A DNA stretch of 22,288 bases from Spirochaetota bacterium. Lineage in GTDB: Bacteria; Spirochaetota; UBA12135; COTS27; JAFLEE01. Below the pieces are notes generated by a model, which worked only from the letters and a program-made list of their open reading frames with translations, was not told the DNA's origin and did no database searches. This document shows, in pieces, positions 1-7,370 of this stretch. Position 1 is the stretch's first letter. Each line of letters starts with the position of its first letter. A program made the translations under genes and the position numbers. Where the stretch lies: the NCBI GenBank assembly GCA_017302015.1, contig JAFLEE010000083.1, positions 1 to 22,288 of the forward strand, written 5' to 3'.

Positions 1-93
1 AAATGGGAGCGTCCCATTCATAACTGGAACCAAATCCTCTCTACCCTTTGCACGCTATACGGCGAAAGGGTTCCCCTGACAATTAAGGGATGA
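1..93 (+). CDS. IS256/Mutator-family transposase, C-terminal end (partial)
   Basis: The frame is open from the window edge to a TGA at 91-93 and encodes about 30 residues beginning KWERPIHNWN and containing LYGERV. A W-x-x-P-[IVL]-x-N-W motif followed by a hydrophobic helix and F/Y-x-x-R is, from memory, the usual C-terminal end of IS256 (Mutator-type, DDE) transposases. The frame closes shortly before an apparent IS end, as expected for that family. The catalytic DDE region lies outside the window. The fragment is short, so the family call rests on one motif. It fits the truncated gene that follows. Confidence 0.6.
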   Translation, partial: KWERPIHNWNQILSTLCTLYGERVPLTIKG

Positions 94-124
94 GAGAGGG
101 TGACACACTTAGGTTAACAGCCTC
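94..124 (+). mobile_element. probable right end (IRR) of the IS256-type element
   Basis: This is the short stretch between the transposase stop and the resumption of a DUF4238 reading frame. Read on the minus strand it starts GAGGCTGTTAAC and contains GTGTGTCA. A GGCTGTT start with a following ACAC/GTGT block resembles IS256-family termini as I remember them. The left end and any 8-bp target duplication are outside the window, so the exact boundary (about 120-127) is inferred. Confidence 0.4.
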
Positions 125-699
125 GCGAAAGATTATTGACACTACCGAGCTCGTTCATTCGTGCCTTCCTTTTTCGAAACCCAAACACCCTCTCATCGGT
201 CATTAATGGAATTGAAGAATACATGGATGATAGTGGGCTCAAACTCAAGGAAGGAATAAGTACGCAAAACACAATTAAAGTTTTTGCCTTAGAAGCCATC
301 ACTAGATTTGACAAAAACAATAGAATACTTGAATTGCTCTTTAACAAAACACGGAAGGTGATTGACGTTTCCAGAACAAAATCATCTTTTATCACCTCCG
401 ATTTTCCTATTTGCATCGCTTACCAAGGTCCACTTTATTCCGAAGAGACACAAATGCTATTTCCACTTGATTCAACACGTGCACTCATTATGAGGGGCAA
501 TGGTGGTGGCTTTTCTTACGAATTCCCCGTGCCGAAAAACCAAACTAGAAGTTGGATTAGAGCGGTAAATCTTGCAATTCTTAGGTGTGCCAGCGAGGAA
601 TCTTACGGAGCGGAATGCAAGTGGCTTGAACGCTTGCAGGAATTATCGAAAGGAAATATGTTCTTGGGGCATCCATTTTTCGGGTCAAGTAGTGTATAG
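121..699 (+). pseudogene. DUF4238-family protein, N-terminally truncated by the IS
   Basis: About 190 codons are open through to a TAG at 697-699. Recognisable DUF4238 features are the helix FIRAFLFRNPNT near the front (the family's 'Fi..q..R.P' segment), then SFITSDFPIC and MLFPLDSTRALIM, matching the typical 'fiTSDnPv...fPLsp..all' C-terminal half. The family normally has another 80-120 residues before this, starting with an H-[YF]-[IV]-P-x-x-[YF] motif. Here the frame runs directly into the apparent IS terminus, with stops at 91 and 115. The first possible starts are TTG 136 (no ribosome site) and ATG 223. I read it as the 3' part of a gene split by the insertion. DUF4238 genes have no established activity but are common in defence islands. 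Confidence 0.6.
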
Positions 700-740
700 C
701 CAGTTACATAACCTTGTTTATCTTAATGTTGTAAAAAAAA

Positions 741-1607
741 TCATCGATGACCATCAAAACCACCTGAACAGAACCAATCACTCAGATGCAAGGCGGAATA
801 CATTGCAGTTCTCCATGAATTTTTTGCTATTCCACCACAGGATCGTGCTTGTCTTTTTAGGTGATCACGAACCAATCCAGCACCACCACTGTAATATAGG
901 TCAACAAGTGCTTTCCGAATAACACAAGCCTCTTGTCCAGCATTTATTGCATAAAGTCTACAAAGCCTAAAGACTTCAATATGGTTTCGGGCTCGCTCAA
1001 TCTGAACTGAACTCCAATTTGGAGGCGCATCTACAAAATATCGAAATGAAACTGGTGAAGTTTGAATTAAGTCCGCCTTTAACCAAGTTTCACTTTCAAA
1101 GTTATCAAAATACGGATGGAAGGTTTGATCTTCTTTTTTTCTTGGATATTTTGATTTTTTATTTGTCTGACAATCAACGCAAGATGGCACTAAATTTAAT
1201 GGCGCAATGGACAGTTCTGGATATTTAGTTTTTGGCAAGTGATGATCTAATGTTGTGGCAATGCCAACTGCACAGAGAGGGCAAAGTGACGCTGGAGCAG
1301 AATTTAGAATTATATTATAGTACGGTCTGCCGGGGCTCTTTTCCGGAACAAACTTATTGGTATATACCTCTTCCATTTCTTTAGAGGTAACTAAATTGCC
1401 AACCAAGACGGACCGAAGAACCTTGTGCAAATCAACTGTTGCAGCAAAGTTGGCATAATTAATTGAGAACTCGTGGATGACATTAATCACCGATTCCAAT
1501 CTGGTGACTAAATCTTTATCTCGGAATGTTCGAACGCATTCGCTGAATATTTTCTTTACACACAACGCACTTCCAGTTCCATCAAGTGGGATGCTCATTT
1601 TTAACAT
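741..1607 (-). CDS. ptuB: HNH endonuclease, PtuB-like (Septu-type defence)
   Basis: 288 residues. The HNH/zinc-finger core is central: CPLC at 109-112, DHHLPK at 121-126, then N138 and C143/C146 in NLVPSCVDC, followed by a lysine-rich stretch. The arrangement C-x2-C / DH-x-LPK-x-x-[YF]P / NLVP-x-C-x2-C is that of the HNH partners of Septu and retron-Ec78-type ATPases, which cut nucleic acid when released by phage infection. The flanking N- (1-105) and C-terminal (165-288) regions are helical and unassigned. The ATG at 1607 has a weak GAAGTGA upstream; ATG 1598 is a possible alternative. The start lies only 18 bp after the stop of the upstream ATPase gene, so the two form an operon. Codon use is AT-rich compared with genes beyond 4.9 kb. 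The nuclease residues look intact. Confidence 0.72.
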   Translation of the reverse strand: MLKMSIPLDGTGSALCVKKIFSECVRTFRDKDLVTRLESVINVIHEFSINYANFAATVDLHKVLRSVLVGNLVTSKEMEEVYTNKFVPEKSPGRPYYNIILNSAPASLCPLCAVGIATTLDHHLPKTKYPELSIAPLNLVPSCVDCQTNKKSKYPRKKEDQTFHPYFDNFESETWLKADLIQTSPVSFRYFVDAPPNWSSVQIERARNHIEVFRLCRLYAINAGQEACVIRKALVDLYYSGGAGLVRDHLKRQARSCGGIAKNSWRTAMYSALHLSDWFCSGGFDGHR

Positions 1608-1625
1608 GATTCACTTCGTTGTAAA

Positions 1626-3206
1626 TCAGGATTCTCGCCTGGTGGCGAGTAATGCCAAAAGTATTGCATGAGCCTCCCCGCCGAGTTTGTTTTCAAAATG
1701 TGATATTATTTCTTCATACGATTTAAGAGCTTCAACTTCATGTAATAACATTTTATGGAAACCCGATTTTGACACTTCTAAACCAAAAACTTCCCTCGTT
1801 ATGGTGCCAACGTTCTCACCGAAAGTTTGTATTCTGGGTCTTTCTACGTCAATTTCAGAACCAGCCCTTTTCAGGATCCACACACACTCTTGAGGGACTT
1901 CCTGTAGGACTACAGGAGAATGAGTGGCAACAATGGCGACGCCATTTCGACTCGACAACAATTCCGAGAGCGCCCTGATGAAGGCAGACAGCAAGGGAGG
2001 ATGTAAGTGTGTCTCTGGCTCATCAAAAAGTATCAAAGTGTTTTCGTTTACGATTTCAACCATTTTGGTAATTGCTAAAAGCACTATCTTGTGCCCTGAA
2101 CTCAACTGACCAAATATTTTAGAAGCAGAAGTCAATTCAAAAGCCCCTCCATGAATAAGCCTATCCCCAATATGGCTAAAACCAGATTCCTTAATTATTG
2201 AATCTGATTCAAGAATTTTGATTAAATCTCTCCACCTACCCAGACGGTTCCCTACCTGGCAAATCTCCAAACTACTAGAAAATTCACTTGCGAGTGCCTC
2301 AGGGCCTTTTGGCGCTTTATAGATTTTTCCGTCTTTACCTTTTTGCTTCAAACCAACGTAATTATGTCTAATTTTCCTGGGACGGACTGGGCTATCAATT
2401 TGAATTTCAAAATCATCAAAAGCGCTAAAAGACACATTCAATACGCTAGAAAAAAGCGAGTGATCTTTTGTTGTGGAATCACTATTTCGAAATTCCCCAA
2501 AGCCATCTGAATCATCTGTCCCCCCTGAAATGGCACGTGCCATTTGATTCAAAGTTTGAGTTTTCCCAACGCCATTTTTCCCGATTAAGACGTGTATATT
2601 CGTAGGGGGTGATGACTTGGGGGAAATATTGAATACCATTTCTGGGATTTTGCCAATCATTGCTCTTGATTTCGGAAATCTATACTTAAACGAAAAACCA
2701 ATTAGCCGATCTGCACCTTTGAGTAGTCGCTGGAATTGCTCCTCAACATTTTTGCGGTCAACGAAACGCAAAAGAGATTCCACCATTACCTCTTCGTCTA
2801 AGGACTTCTCCCAAAGTTGTTTGTCAAATACTACATCTCGAATCCCTAGGCAAATCGCCTTACGAGTGTTCTCGCTTAATTTTCCTATCGCCTCATAATA
2901 ATTTTCATCTTGCCCGAGTGAAAAAAAAGACTCGTTGAGCATGTCAAAAGTCTCAGGCAGTTGGGGGTATCGTTCGCCGGGTTTATTTGAAATACTTCCT
3001 CCACCCTTCAAGCCAAACTGCCCAATTTTCACACTCCCAATGTCATGTCGAATTCCGGTATCATCGAAAAAATATAAATGAAACAAAGTTTGAAATTTCC
3101 CCCAATCATCCCAATGGTCGGCATGTAAAAACGCGACTGATCTTTCAGTTTTCGGCACAGGAAAATTCCTTTGCCGGACCACGAACTTTAGTTTAAATGA
3201 TTCCAT
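1626..3206 (-). CDS. ptuA: AAA/ABC-type ATPase, PtuA-like (Septu-type defence)
   Basis: 526 residues. Walker A GKNGVGKT lies at 209-216, an ABC-signature-like LSSGH at 368-372, Walker B plus glutamate LILFDEPETHLHPP at 391-404, and the H-loop ATHSP at 427-431. This is the OLD/RecF-like 'defence ATPase' architecture (AAA_21/AAA_23). About 200 residues precede the Walker A (HWDDWGKF and IGSVKIGQFGL are visible), whereas many PtuA proteins start their ATPase fold close to the N-terminus. The N-terminal domain may therefore define a subfamily or serve as sensor or scaffold. The gene is first in a two-gene minus-strand operon with the HNH nuclease, the classic Septu layout (ATPase plus HNH). ATG 3206 gives a natural start but only a poor ribosome site is visible. 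It could also be an OLD-type ATPase with an unrelated HNH partner; no reverse transcriptase or methylase is nearby. Confidence 0.75.
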   Translation of the reverse strand: MESFKLKFVVRQRNFPVPKTERSVAFLHADHWDDWGKFQTLFHLYFFDDTGIRHDIGSVKIGQFGLKGGGSISNKPGERYPQLPETFDMLNESFFSLGQDENYYEAIGKLSENTRKAICLGIRDVVFDKQLWEKSLDEEVMVESLLRFVDRKNVEEQFQRLLKGADRLIGFSFKYRFPKSRAMIGKIPEMVFNISPKSSPPTNIHVLIGKNGVGKTQTLNQMARAISGGTDDSDGFGEFRNSDSTTKDHSLFSSVLNVSFSAFDDFEIQIDSPVRPRKIRHNYVGLKQKGKDGKIYKAPKGPEALASEFSSSLEICQVGNRLGRWRDLIKILESDSIIKESGFSHIGDRLIHGGAFELTSASKIFGQLSSGHKIVLLAITKMVEIVNENTLILFDEPETHLHPPLLSAFIRALSELLSSRNGVAIVATHSPVVLQEVPQECVWILKRAGSEIDVERPRIQTFGENVGTITREVFGLEVSKSGFHKMLLHEVEALKSYEEIISHFENKLGGEAHAILLALLATRRES

Positions 3207-3720
3207 CTAGGTGCCTGGTGGATTAATTGTTTGTAACATCAACTTGGGCATTCCGTTAATATTGGACTCCATTTTTTGTTATAAAGCCTTTGATAATCGA
3301 TTCTAATATGAGGAGGGGGGGGGAATTCCTAGTTGTATTCAGTACTAGTGACTAACCCCAAAAATCACAACCCGAGTCGACTCGGTTTTCTACTTTCTCA
3401 AAATCATTTAATTTTCCCGTCCCATATACTCTATCACTGAATCAGCCTCCAAAAAACTGAGTCACCTCGGAAGCCCCTCCGAGTGTCCATTTCCTCTGCG
3501 CTCGTTCTTCCCACATAGGCGTCTGGGGTGTTCCGGCAAAGGTGGCACTTTCAGATCGCAACCAAGTAGAGCCAAAGCCGGTTCCTGCTTCGTTGTTTGA
3601 AGGAATTTTGGGGGTATGCCATCCCTCTACGGGAAGTTGTTTTATACACCTAAATATACACCAAAATCCCTTATCGCTCTTTGGAGTGCAATTCTCCCCA
3701 TTCCCCCCCAAAATTCCCCT
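3207..3720. other. AT-rich intergenic stretch, no convincing gene
   Basis: This lies upstream of the ATPase gene and must contain its promoter, but I find no pair of -35/-10 boxes that stands out. It contains a run of nine G (3315-3323). It also has a 6-bp stem CTCGGA/TCCGAG with a 6-nt loop (3466-3483). Open frames of 90-108 codons run in both directions through 3442-3814, but they lack ribosome sites and recognisable motifs. Confidence 0.5.
3372..3389 (+). terminator. weak rho-independent-terminator-like hairpin
   Basis: CCGAG, loop TCGA, CTCGG, then TTTT. The stem is only 5 bp and no plus-strand gene ends nearby, so its role is unclear. It is also a perfect 14-bp palindrome and could be a binding site. 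Confidence 0.25.
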
Positions 3721-4640
3721 CCCAGTTGACCCAGATTTCCTTTTTATCCTTTTCCCCAAGAAATCCAAGGGTTCTCAATCAAAATCTGGGTCAGAGAAAG
3801 TTCTCCTGGGTTAGCCCAGAATTCCGTCCTCTCAGGCTTTCGCCCACCAAATCTCCCTGGGTTTCCTCTCGCCTCTCCCTTGCTTCTTTTCCAGTGGAAG
3901 TCAGGGAATCCAAATTCCCATCCTCCCCGTAATCCCATTCAGGTTTATTTCCTCGTGAGTCTTTGGGTATTCCAAATCTCTCTTAAAAATCTGAGTCAGG
4001 GTAATTTCTTCTTGGGCACCCTCTCTCTTTTCCCTTCCTTCCCTATGGGGCACAGGTGTTTACAAATTGGTTTTCTCCCAACCCACCCAATTCACCAACC
4101 CAGTTTTCTAAGATTTCCCCTTCGTCTAAAACTGCCTAGTTAACTTTTCTGTCCCCCCCCCCTGCGTCCCCCGAACTCCCTTTTCCCGTACTCTCGGGGA
4201 TTTCTCGTCTCTAGGCATCGATTTTTTCTGACAACGGAATTAACTCTCGAATCGCCCTCCCAAGGCGGTATCCTTTTAACAGGAGGTGAATAACCTCAAT
4301 CCCCCTTAAAACTTCATCCCAGTTTGCCCAGTTTCTATTTTCCAGTTTTCTCCTGAACATTCGGTAGTTTCCCCTTTGAATCTGGGGCAGGGGTCAATGT
4401 TCTGGGTAATCTCAGAATTCCTAGGTTTCCTTCCTCTTCTGGATCTCGCCCGTTACTACTTCGAGGATTATCTCTCACCAATACCACTCGGTTTTTCCGT
4501 GAGGTCAGTGCATTCAAAATCCAATTCACCCCATATTCCTTACCCAGTTTTTCAAGATTCCACTTTCCTAGAAATTCGCTTGTTTCTCAGAGGTACCTCC
4601 CCCAAATTCTGGTTAGAGGGCTCTACCCAAAATAGGGATT
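3721..4640. repeat. degenerate pyrimidine-rich repeat region, period about 200 bp
   Basis: Two sequence boxes recur at loosely regular spacing. CCCAGTT starts at 3721, 4099, 4318 and 4543. AATCTGGGTCAG or a one-base variant starts at 3783, 3988 and 4379. Intervals are close to 190-225 bp or twice that. Around the boxes longer similarity is visible: CTGGGTTAGCCCAGAATTCC near 3807 against CTGGGTAATCTCAGAATTCC near 4402, and CCCAGTTTTCTAAGATT against CCCAGTTTTTCAAGATT. The plus strand is C/T-rich throughout and includes a run of ten C (4153-4162). No coding signal is convincing. It looks like an old, diverged tandem duplication; its function is unknown. Confidence 0.5.
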
Positions 4641-4841
4641 TCGCCCAAAAGCTCCTAAAATCAAGTATTTTTCAATTGGACAAATGTTGGACACTTGAAA
4701 CAACAACTTGGAACAACAGCATCGGACAAGGAACGCTGCGAGCCTAATTCTGCCTATAACCGCGCTATAATGCGGTTTAACCAGTTCTGACGAGGCAGCA
4801 TTCGTCACAACAGGCTTCAATCACCTAGTATCTGTCCTCCT
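4641..4841. other. intergenic stretch with candidate promoter, no gene
   Basis: This is the transition from AT-rich to GC-rich sequence. It holds a consensus TATAAT (4766-4771) inside a 6-bp inverted repeat AACCGC (4758-4763) / GCGGTT (4772-4777). No good -35 box lies 16-18 bp upstream. If it is a promoter, it would transcribe the palindromic repeats at 4842-4980 as the leader of the AraC gene at 4986. Confidence 0.35.
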
Positions 4842-4980
4842 GTCATCCCGTCGGACGGCTTTTCGCCGCCTCCTGCGGCTGCCGTCCGATTTAATGTCTT
4901 CCTAACATCCCGTCGGACGGCTTTTCGCCGCCTCCTGCGGTTGCCGTCCGATTTAATGTCTTCCGAACATCCCGTCGGCG
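4842..4980 (+). repeat. tandem palindromic hairpin repeats (2 full units plus a truncated third)
   Basis: Unit 1 has 5' flank GTCATCCCG at 4842-4850. Its outer stem TCGGACGGC (4851-4859) pairs with GCCGTCCGA (4881-4889), and its inner stem GCCGC (4865-4869) pairs with GCGGC (4875-4879) around the loop CTCCT. The tail is TTTAATGTCTTCC. Unit 2 is 62 bp on (outer stem 4913-4921 / 4943-4951). Its only stem change, C to T at 4941, leaves a G-U wobble. A third unit starts on schedule (CATCCCGT 4968-4975) but is cut after TCGG. Related hairpins with compensatory stem changes occur at 11389-11440 and 18932-19060, all in the same orientation. Confidence 0.85.
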
Positions 4981-4985
4981 CCGCG

Positions 4986-5945
4986 ATGCTAAACTCGGTT
5001 TCAATCATGGCCTCAGGAACCCGCAAGGCCAAATCCCCCCTGCCGATCCACCGCACGCCCCGGGTCCTGGTGCCGCCCATGGGCGGCCTGCGCCCCGAGG
5101 AGCCCTTCAGCGTCGGCCTCCATATCCGGCCCAAGCCGTGGATCTATTCCGGCCATTCCCATACCTTCCACGAGATCGCCTATGTCGTGGCGGGCTCCGC
5201 CACCCACCGCATCCAGGGCCGCGCCGGCCGCCTCGGGCCGGGGAGCCTCTACGCGCTTTCCCCCGGCGTCTTCCATTCCATGGAGATCCACACGGAACTC
5301 GCCTGGTACAACCTGCTCGTCACCGTCGAGGCGCTGCCCGACCTGCTCGTCGGCCTCTGGTCCATGACGTCCCTCGTGCGCCTCTTCTATCGGGGGAAGA
5401 AGGACGGCAACGCCCACACGGCCTTCGTGCTCGCGCCCGAGGAGCGTTCCGCCTTCGAGGCGATCCTCGCCGCCCATGCGCGGGTGAAGCACGGCCTCGA
5501 CGCCGGCGTGGCGCCGCTGAAGCGCCACCTGTTCATGGCGCTGCTCATCCAAGTCGCCCGCTGCCACCTGGCGCGCCAAGGCCGCGGGGAGGATCCCCGG
5601 CCCGATGACGCGGTGATCGCCGCCATCGGGGCGGTGGAGGCGATCCTCGCCCGCGGGGGCGAGGCTTCCGTCGCCGCCGTGGTGCGCGCCGTGAAGACCG
5701 ACGTGGGCCCGCTCTCCAGCCGCTTCCAGCGCATGCTCGGATGCACCCTGCCCCAGTACCTGCTCCGCCGCAAGATCCAAAAGAGCCTCCTGCTCCTCGG
5801 GGATGGCGCGCGCGTCGGCGAGATCGCCTCCCGTTTCGGCTTCGCCGACGCGGCCCATTTCTCGCGCACTTTCAAGGAGCACATCGGCCGCTCCCCGCGG
5901 GACTACCTCGAGGAGCGCCAGGCCGCGGGCGGGCGGCTCCCATGA
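4986..5945 (+). CDS. AraC-family transcriptional regulator
   Basis: 319 residues. The N-terminal cupin-like effector domain includes HSHTFHEIAYVVAG (57-70) and GPGSLYALSPGVFHSMEIH (84-102), typical of AraC sensors of sugars. The C-terminal double helix-turn-helix ends with VGEIASRFGFADAAHFSRTF, the conserved second HTH; the first HTH (around SVAAVVRAV) is less canonical. I start at ATG 4986; ATG 5007 is equally possible. Upstream in-frame codons from 4941 are encoded by the palindromic repeat and are unlikely to be translated. No clear ribosome site precedes either start. The stop overlaps the start of the exporter gene (ATGA at 5942-5945), so the two are probably translationally coupled. The ligand is unknown. 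Confidence 0.85.
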   Translation: MLNSVSIMASGTRKAKSPLPIHRTPRVLVPPMGGLRPEEPFSVGLHIRPKPWIYSGHSHTFHEIAYVVAGSATHRIQGRAGRLGPGSLYALSPGVFHSMEIHTELAWYNLLVTVEALPDLLVGLWSMTSLVRLFYRGKKDGNAHTAFVLAPEERSAFEAILAAHARVKHGLDAGVAPLKRHLFMALLIQVARCHLARQGRGEDPRPDDAVIAAIGAVEAILARGGEASVAAVVRAVKTDVGPLSSRFQRMLGCTLPQYLLRRKIQKSLLLLGDGARVGEIASRFGFADAAHFSRTFKEHIGRSPRDYLEERQAAGGRLP

Positions 5946-7279
5946 CGAGCGCGCCCGGGGGGAAACCCGGTTGGAGCGAGCTCCTGCGATTCTTCCTCCC
6001 CTTGGCTTTCCAATCGGCGGCGCAATCCTTCAGTTATCCCCTCGTCGCCATGATCGCCTCCCGCGGGGAGGGCGGCACCCTCAACCTCGCCGGCCTCGCC
6101 CAATCCAATTCCGTGCTCTTTCTGCTGGGCACCCTCGGCGCGGGCCTCGTCACCACGGGCATGATCTGGGCCAAGACCACCGGGGGCTACCGCGCCTACG
6201 TGCGCCTCAATTTCGCCACCGCCGTGGTCGTCACCGTGCTCCACGCCCTCTGCTGCCTCCCCCCGGTCGCCCACCTCCTCTTCGGCTCGCTCATCGGGCT
6301 CCCCCCGGGCATCGAGGCCCCGGCGCGCCTCGCCCTCACCGCCGCCATCCCCCTGCAATTCCTCTTCTTCCTGCGCAATCCCTCCCAAGTGCTCCTCTAC
6401 ATCAACAAGGCCACGGGTCTCGCGAGCCTGGCCACGCTCCTGCGCATCGCCGGCACCCTGCTTCTCACCCCCGTCTTTTGCGCCTTCGGCCTCGTCGGGC
6501 CGGTCTGGGCGGTGGTGGCCCTCGGCCTTCCCCTCATCATCGAGACGGGTCTCTCCCGGGCCTTCGCCGCGCCCTATTTGCGGAGGATCAAGCCGGGCAA
6601 GGGGAAGGTGCCCCGCATCCGTGAACTCTTCGCCTTCAACCTGCCGCTCACCCTCGGCGGGTTCTTCCTTTCGTTCACCGGCATGGTGATCGGCGCCGTC
6701 GTCTCCCGGGCGGCCGATCCCGAAACCATGCTGCCGGCCTATTACATGGCCGCGGGGCTCGCCGGTCCCGCGGCCTTCGCCGCCTCCCGCATCCAGGCCG
6801 TGGTCATCTCCTTCCCGGCCATCAAGGGGCACCCGTATACCGTCCCGCGCTTCGCCCTCACCATCGGTGTCGCCTTCGGCTTCCTTCCCCTGGTTTTTGT
6901 CCTGCCCTTCGCGGCCCATTGGTATTACGTCGGCTTCCAGAATTGCCCCCCGCACGCGCTCCCCCTGGTGCGCGAAAGCGCCCTTGCGCTCTTCTTCCAC
7001 CCCGCGGCCATCGCGCTGCGCGCCTACCAGGAGGGCCGCGCCGCCCGGCTCAAGAACTCCATGGCCATCCTCACCGGGCAGGGATGCCTGTTGGCGGTCC
7101 TCGCCATCGGTTCGTTTCTTTGTCTCACCCTCCACCTGCCGGGGAACCTCATCCCGCCGGTGAGTTTCCTCGCCGCCAATCTCGCCGCGGGCGCCGCAGT
7201 GGCCGCGCTCCTGGGTCGGGAACGAAAGCCGCGCCCCGCCGTGCCCGTCCAATCCGACGCGGCGGAGGGATACGAATAA
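5942..7279 (+). CDS. MATE/MOP-superfamily membrane exporter
   Basis: 445 residues, almost entirely hydrophobic, with about twelve predictable membrane spans. An internal repeat is visible: ELLRFFLPLAFQSAAQSF at the start of the first half and ELFAFNLPLTLGGFFLSF (about residues 224-241) at the start of the second. This two-lobed layout is that of the MOP superfamily (MATE drug/metabolite exporters and polysaccharide flippases). Start codon ATG 5942 lies inside the stop of the AraC gene (4-bp overlap). A longer upstream frame from 5741 exists but overlaps the AraC HTH and reads as a shadow. The substrate cannot be inferred; a metabolite sensed by the coupled regulator is an obvious guess. Confidence 0.75.
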   Translation: MTSAPGGKPGWSELLRFFLPLAFQSAAQSFSYPLVAMIASRGEGGTLNLAGLAQSNSVLFLLGTLGAGLVTTGMIWAKTTGGYRAYVRLNFATAVVVTVLHALCCLPPVAHLLFGSLIGLPPGIEAPARLALTAAIPLQFLFFLRNPSQVLLYINKATGLASLATLLRIAGTLLLTPVFCAFGLVGPVWAVVALGLPLIIETGLSRAFAAPYLRRIKPGKGKVPRIRELFAFNLPLTLGGFFLSFTGMVIGAVVSRAADPETMLPAYYMAAGLAGPAAFAASRIQAVVISFPAIKGHPYTVPRFALTIGVAFGFLPLVFVLPFAAHWYYVGFQNCPPHALPLVRESALALFFHPAAIALRAYQEGRAARLKNSMAILTGQGCLLAVLAIGSFLCLTLHLPGNLIPPVSFLAANLAAGAAVAALLGRERKPRPAVPVQSDAAEGYE

Positions 7280-7338
7280 GCCCGAGGCCGCGGCGCTTGC
7301 CGAGGGTCCCGCAGGCGCTTACCTTTTTCCCGATCCGT

Positions 7339-7355
7339 GCGCCCGAAAAGGGCGC
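7339..7355. other. short GC hairpin upstream of the PHP gene
   Basis: GCGCCC and GGGCGC form a perfect 6-bp stem with a GAAAA loop, about 15 bp before the PHP start codon. No T-run follows. It could attenuate read-through or affect ribosome access; the role is unproven. Confidence 0.3.
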
Positions 7356-7370
7356 CCCCAAGGAAACCCC

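Noticed and set aside
136-164. Outward IS promoter from TTGACA at 136-141
   Set aside because: No acceptable -10 box lies 16-18 bp downstream.
741-3206. Retron-Ec78-type system
   Set aside because: The ATPase/HNH pair fits, but no reverse transcriptase or msr-msd-like RNA is visible in the flanking 1.6 kb.
3442-3768. 108-codon minus-strand frame with many W, C and G residues
   Set aside because: It has no ribosome site and no recognisable motif, overlaps the repeat region, and the opposite strand is equally open. I cannot support it as a gene.
4842-4980. CRISPR array
   Set aside because: Units are contiguous palindromes without variable spacers, and there are no cas genes.
4941-4985. Upstream extension of the first AraC protein to 4941
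   Set aside because: These codons are the second palindromic repeat and the partial third unit; the start there is not an ATG.
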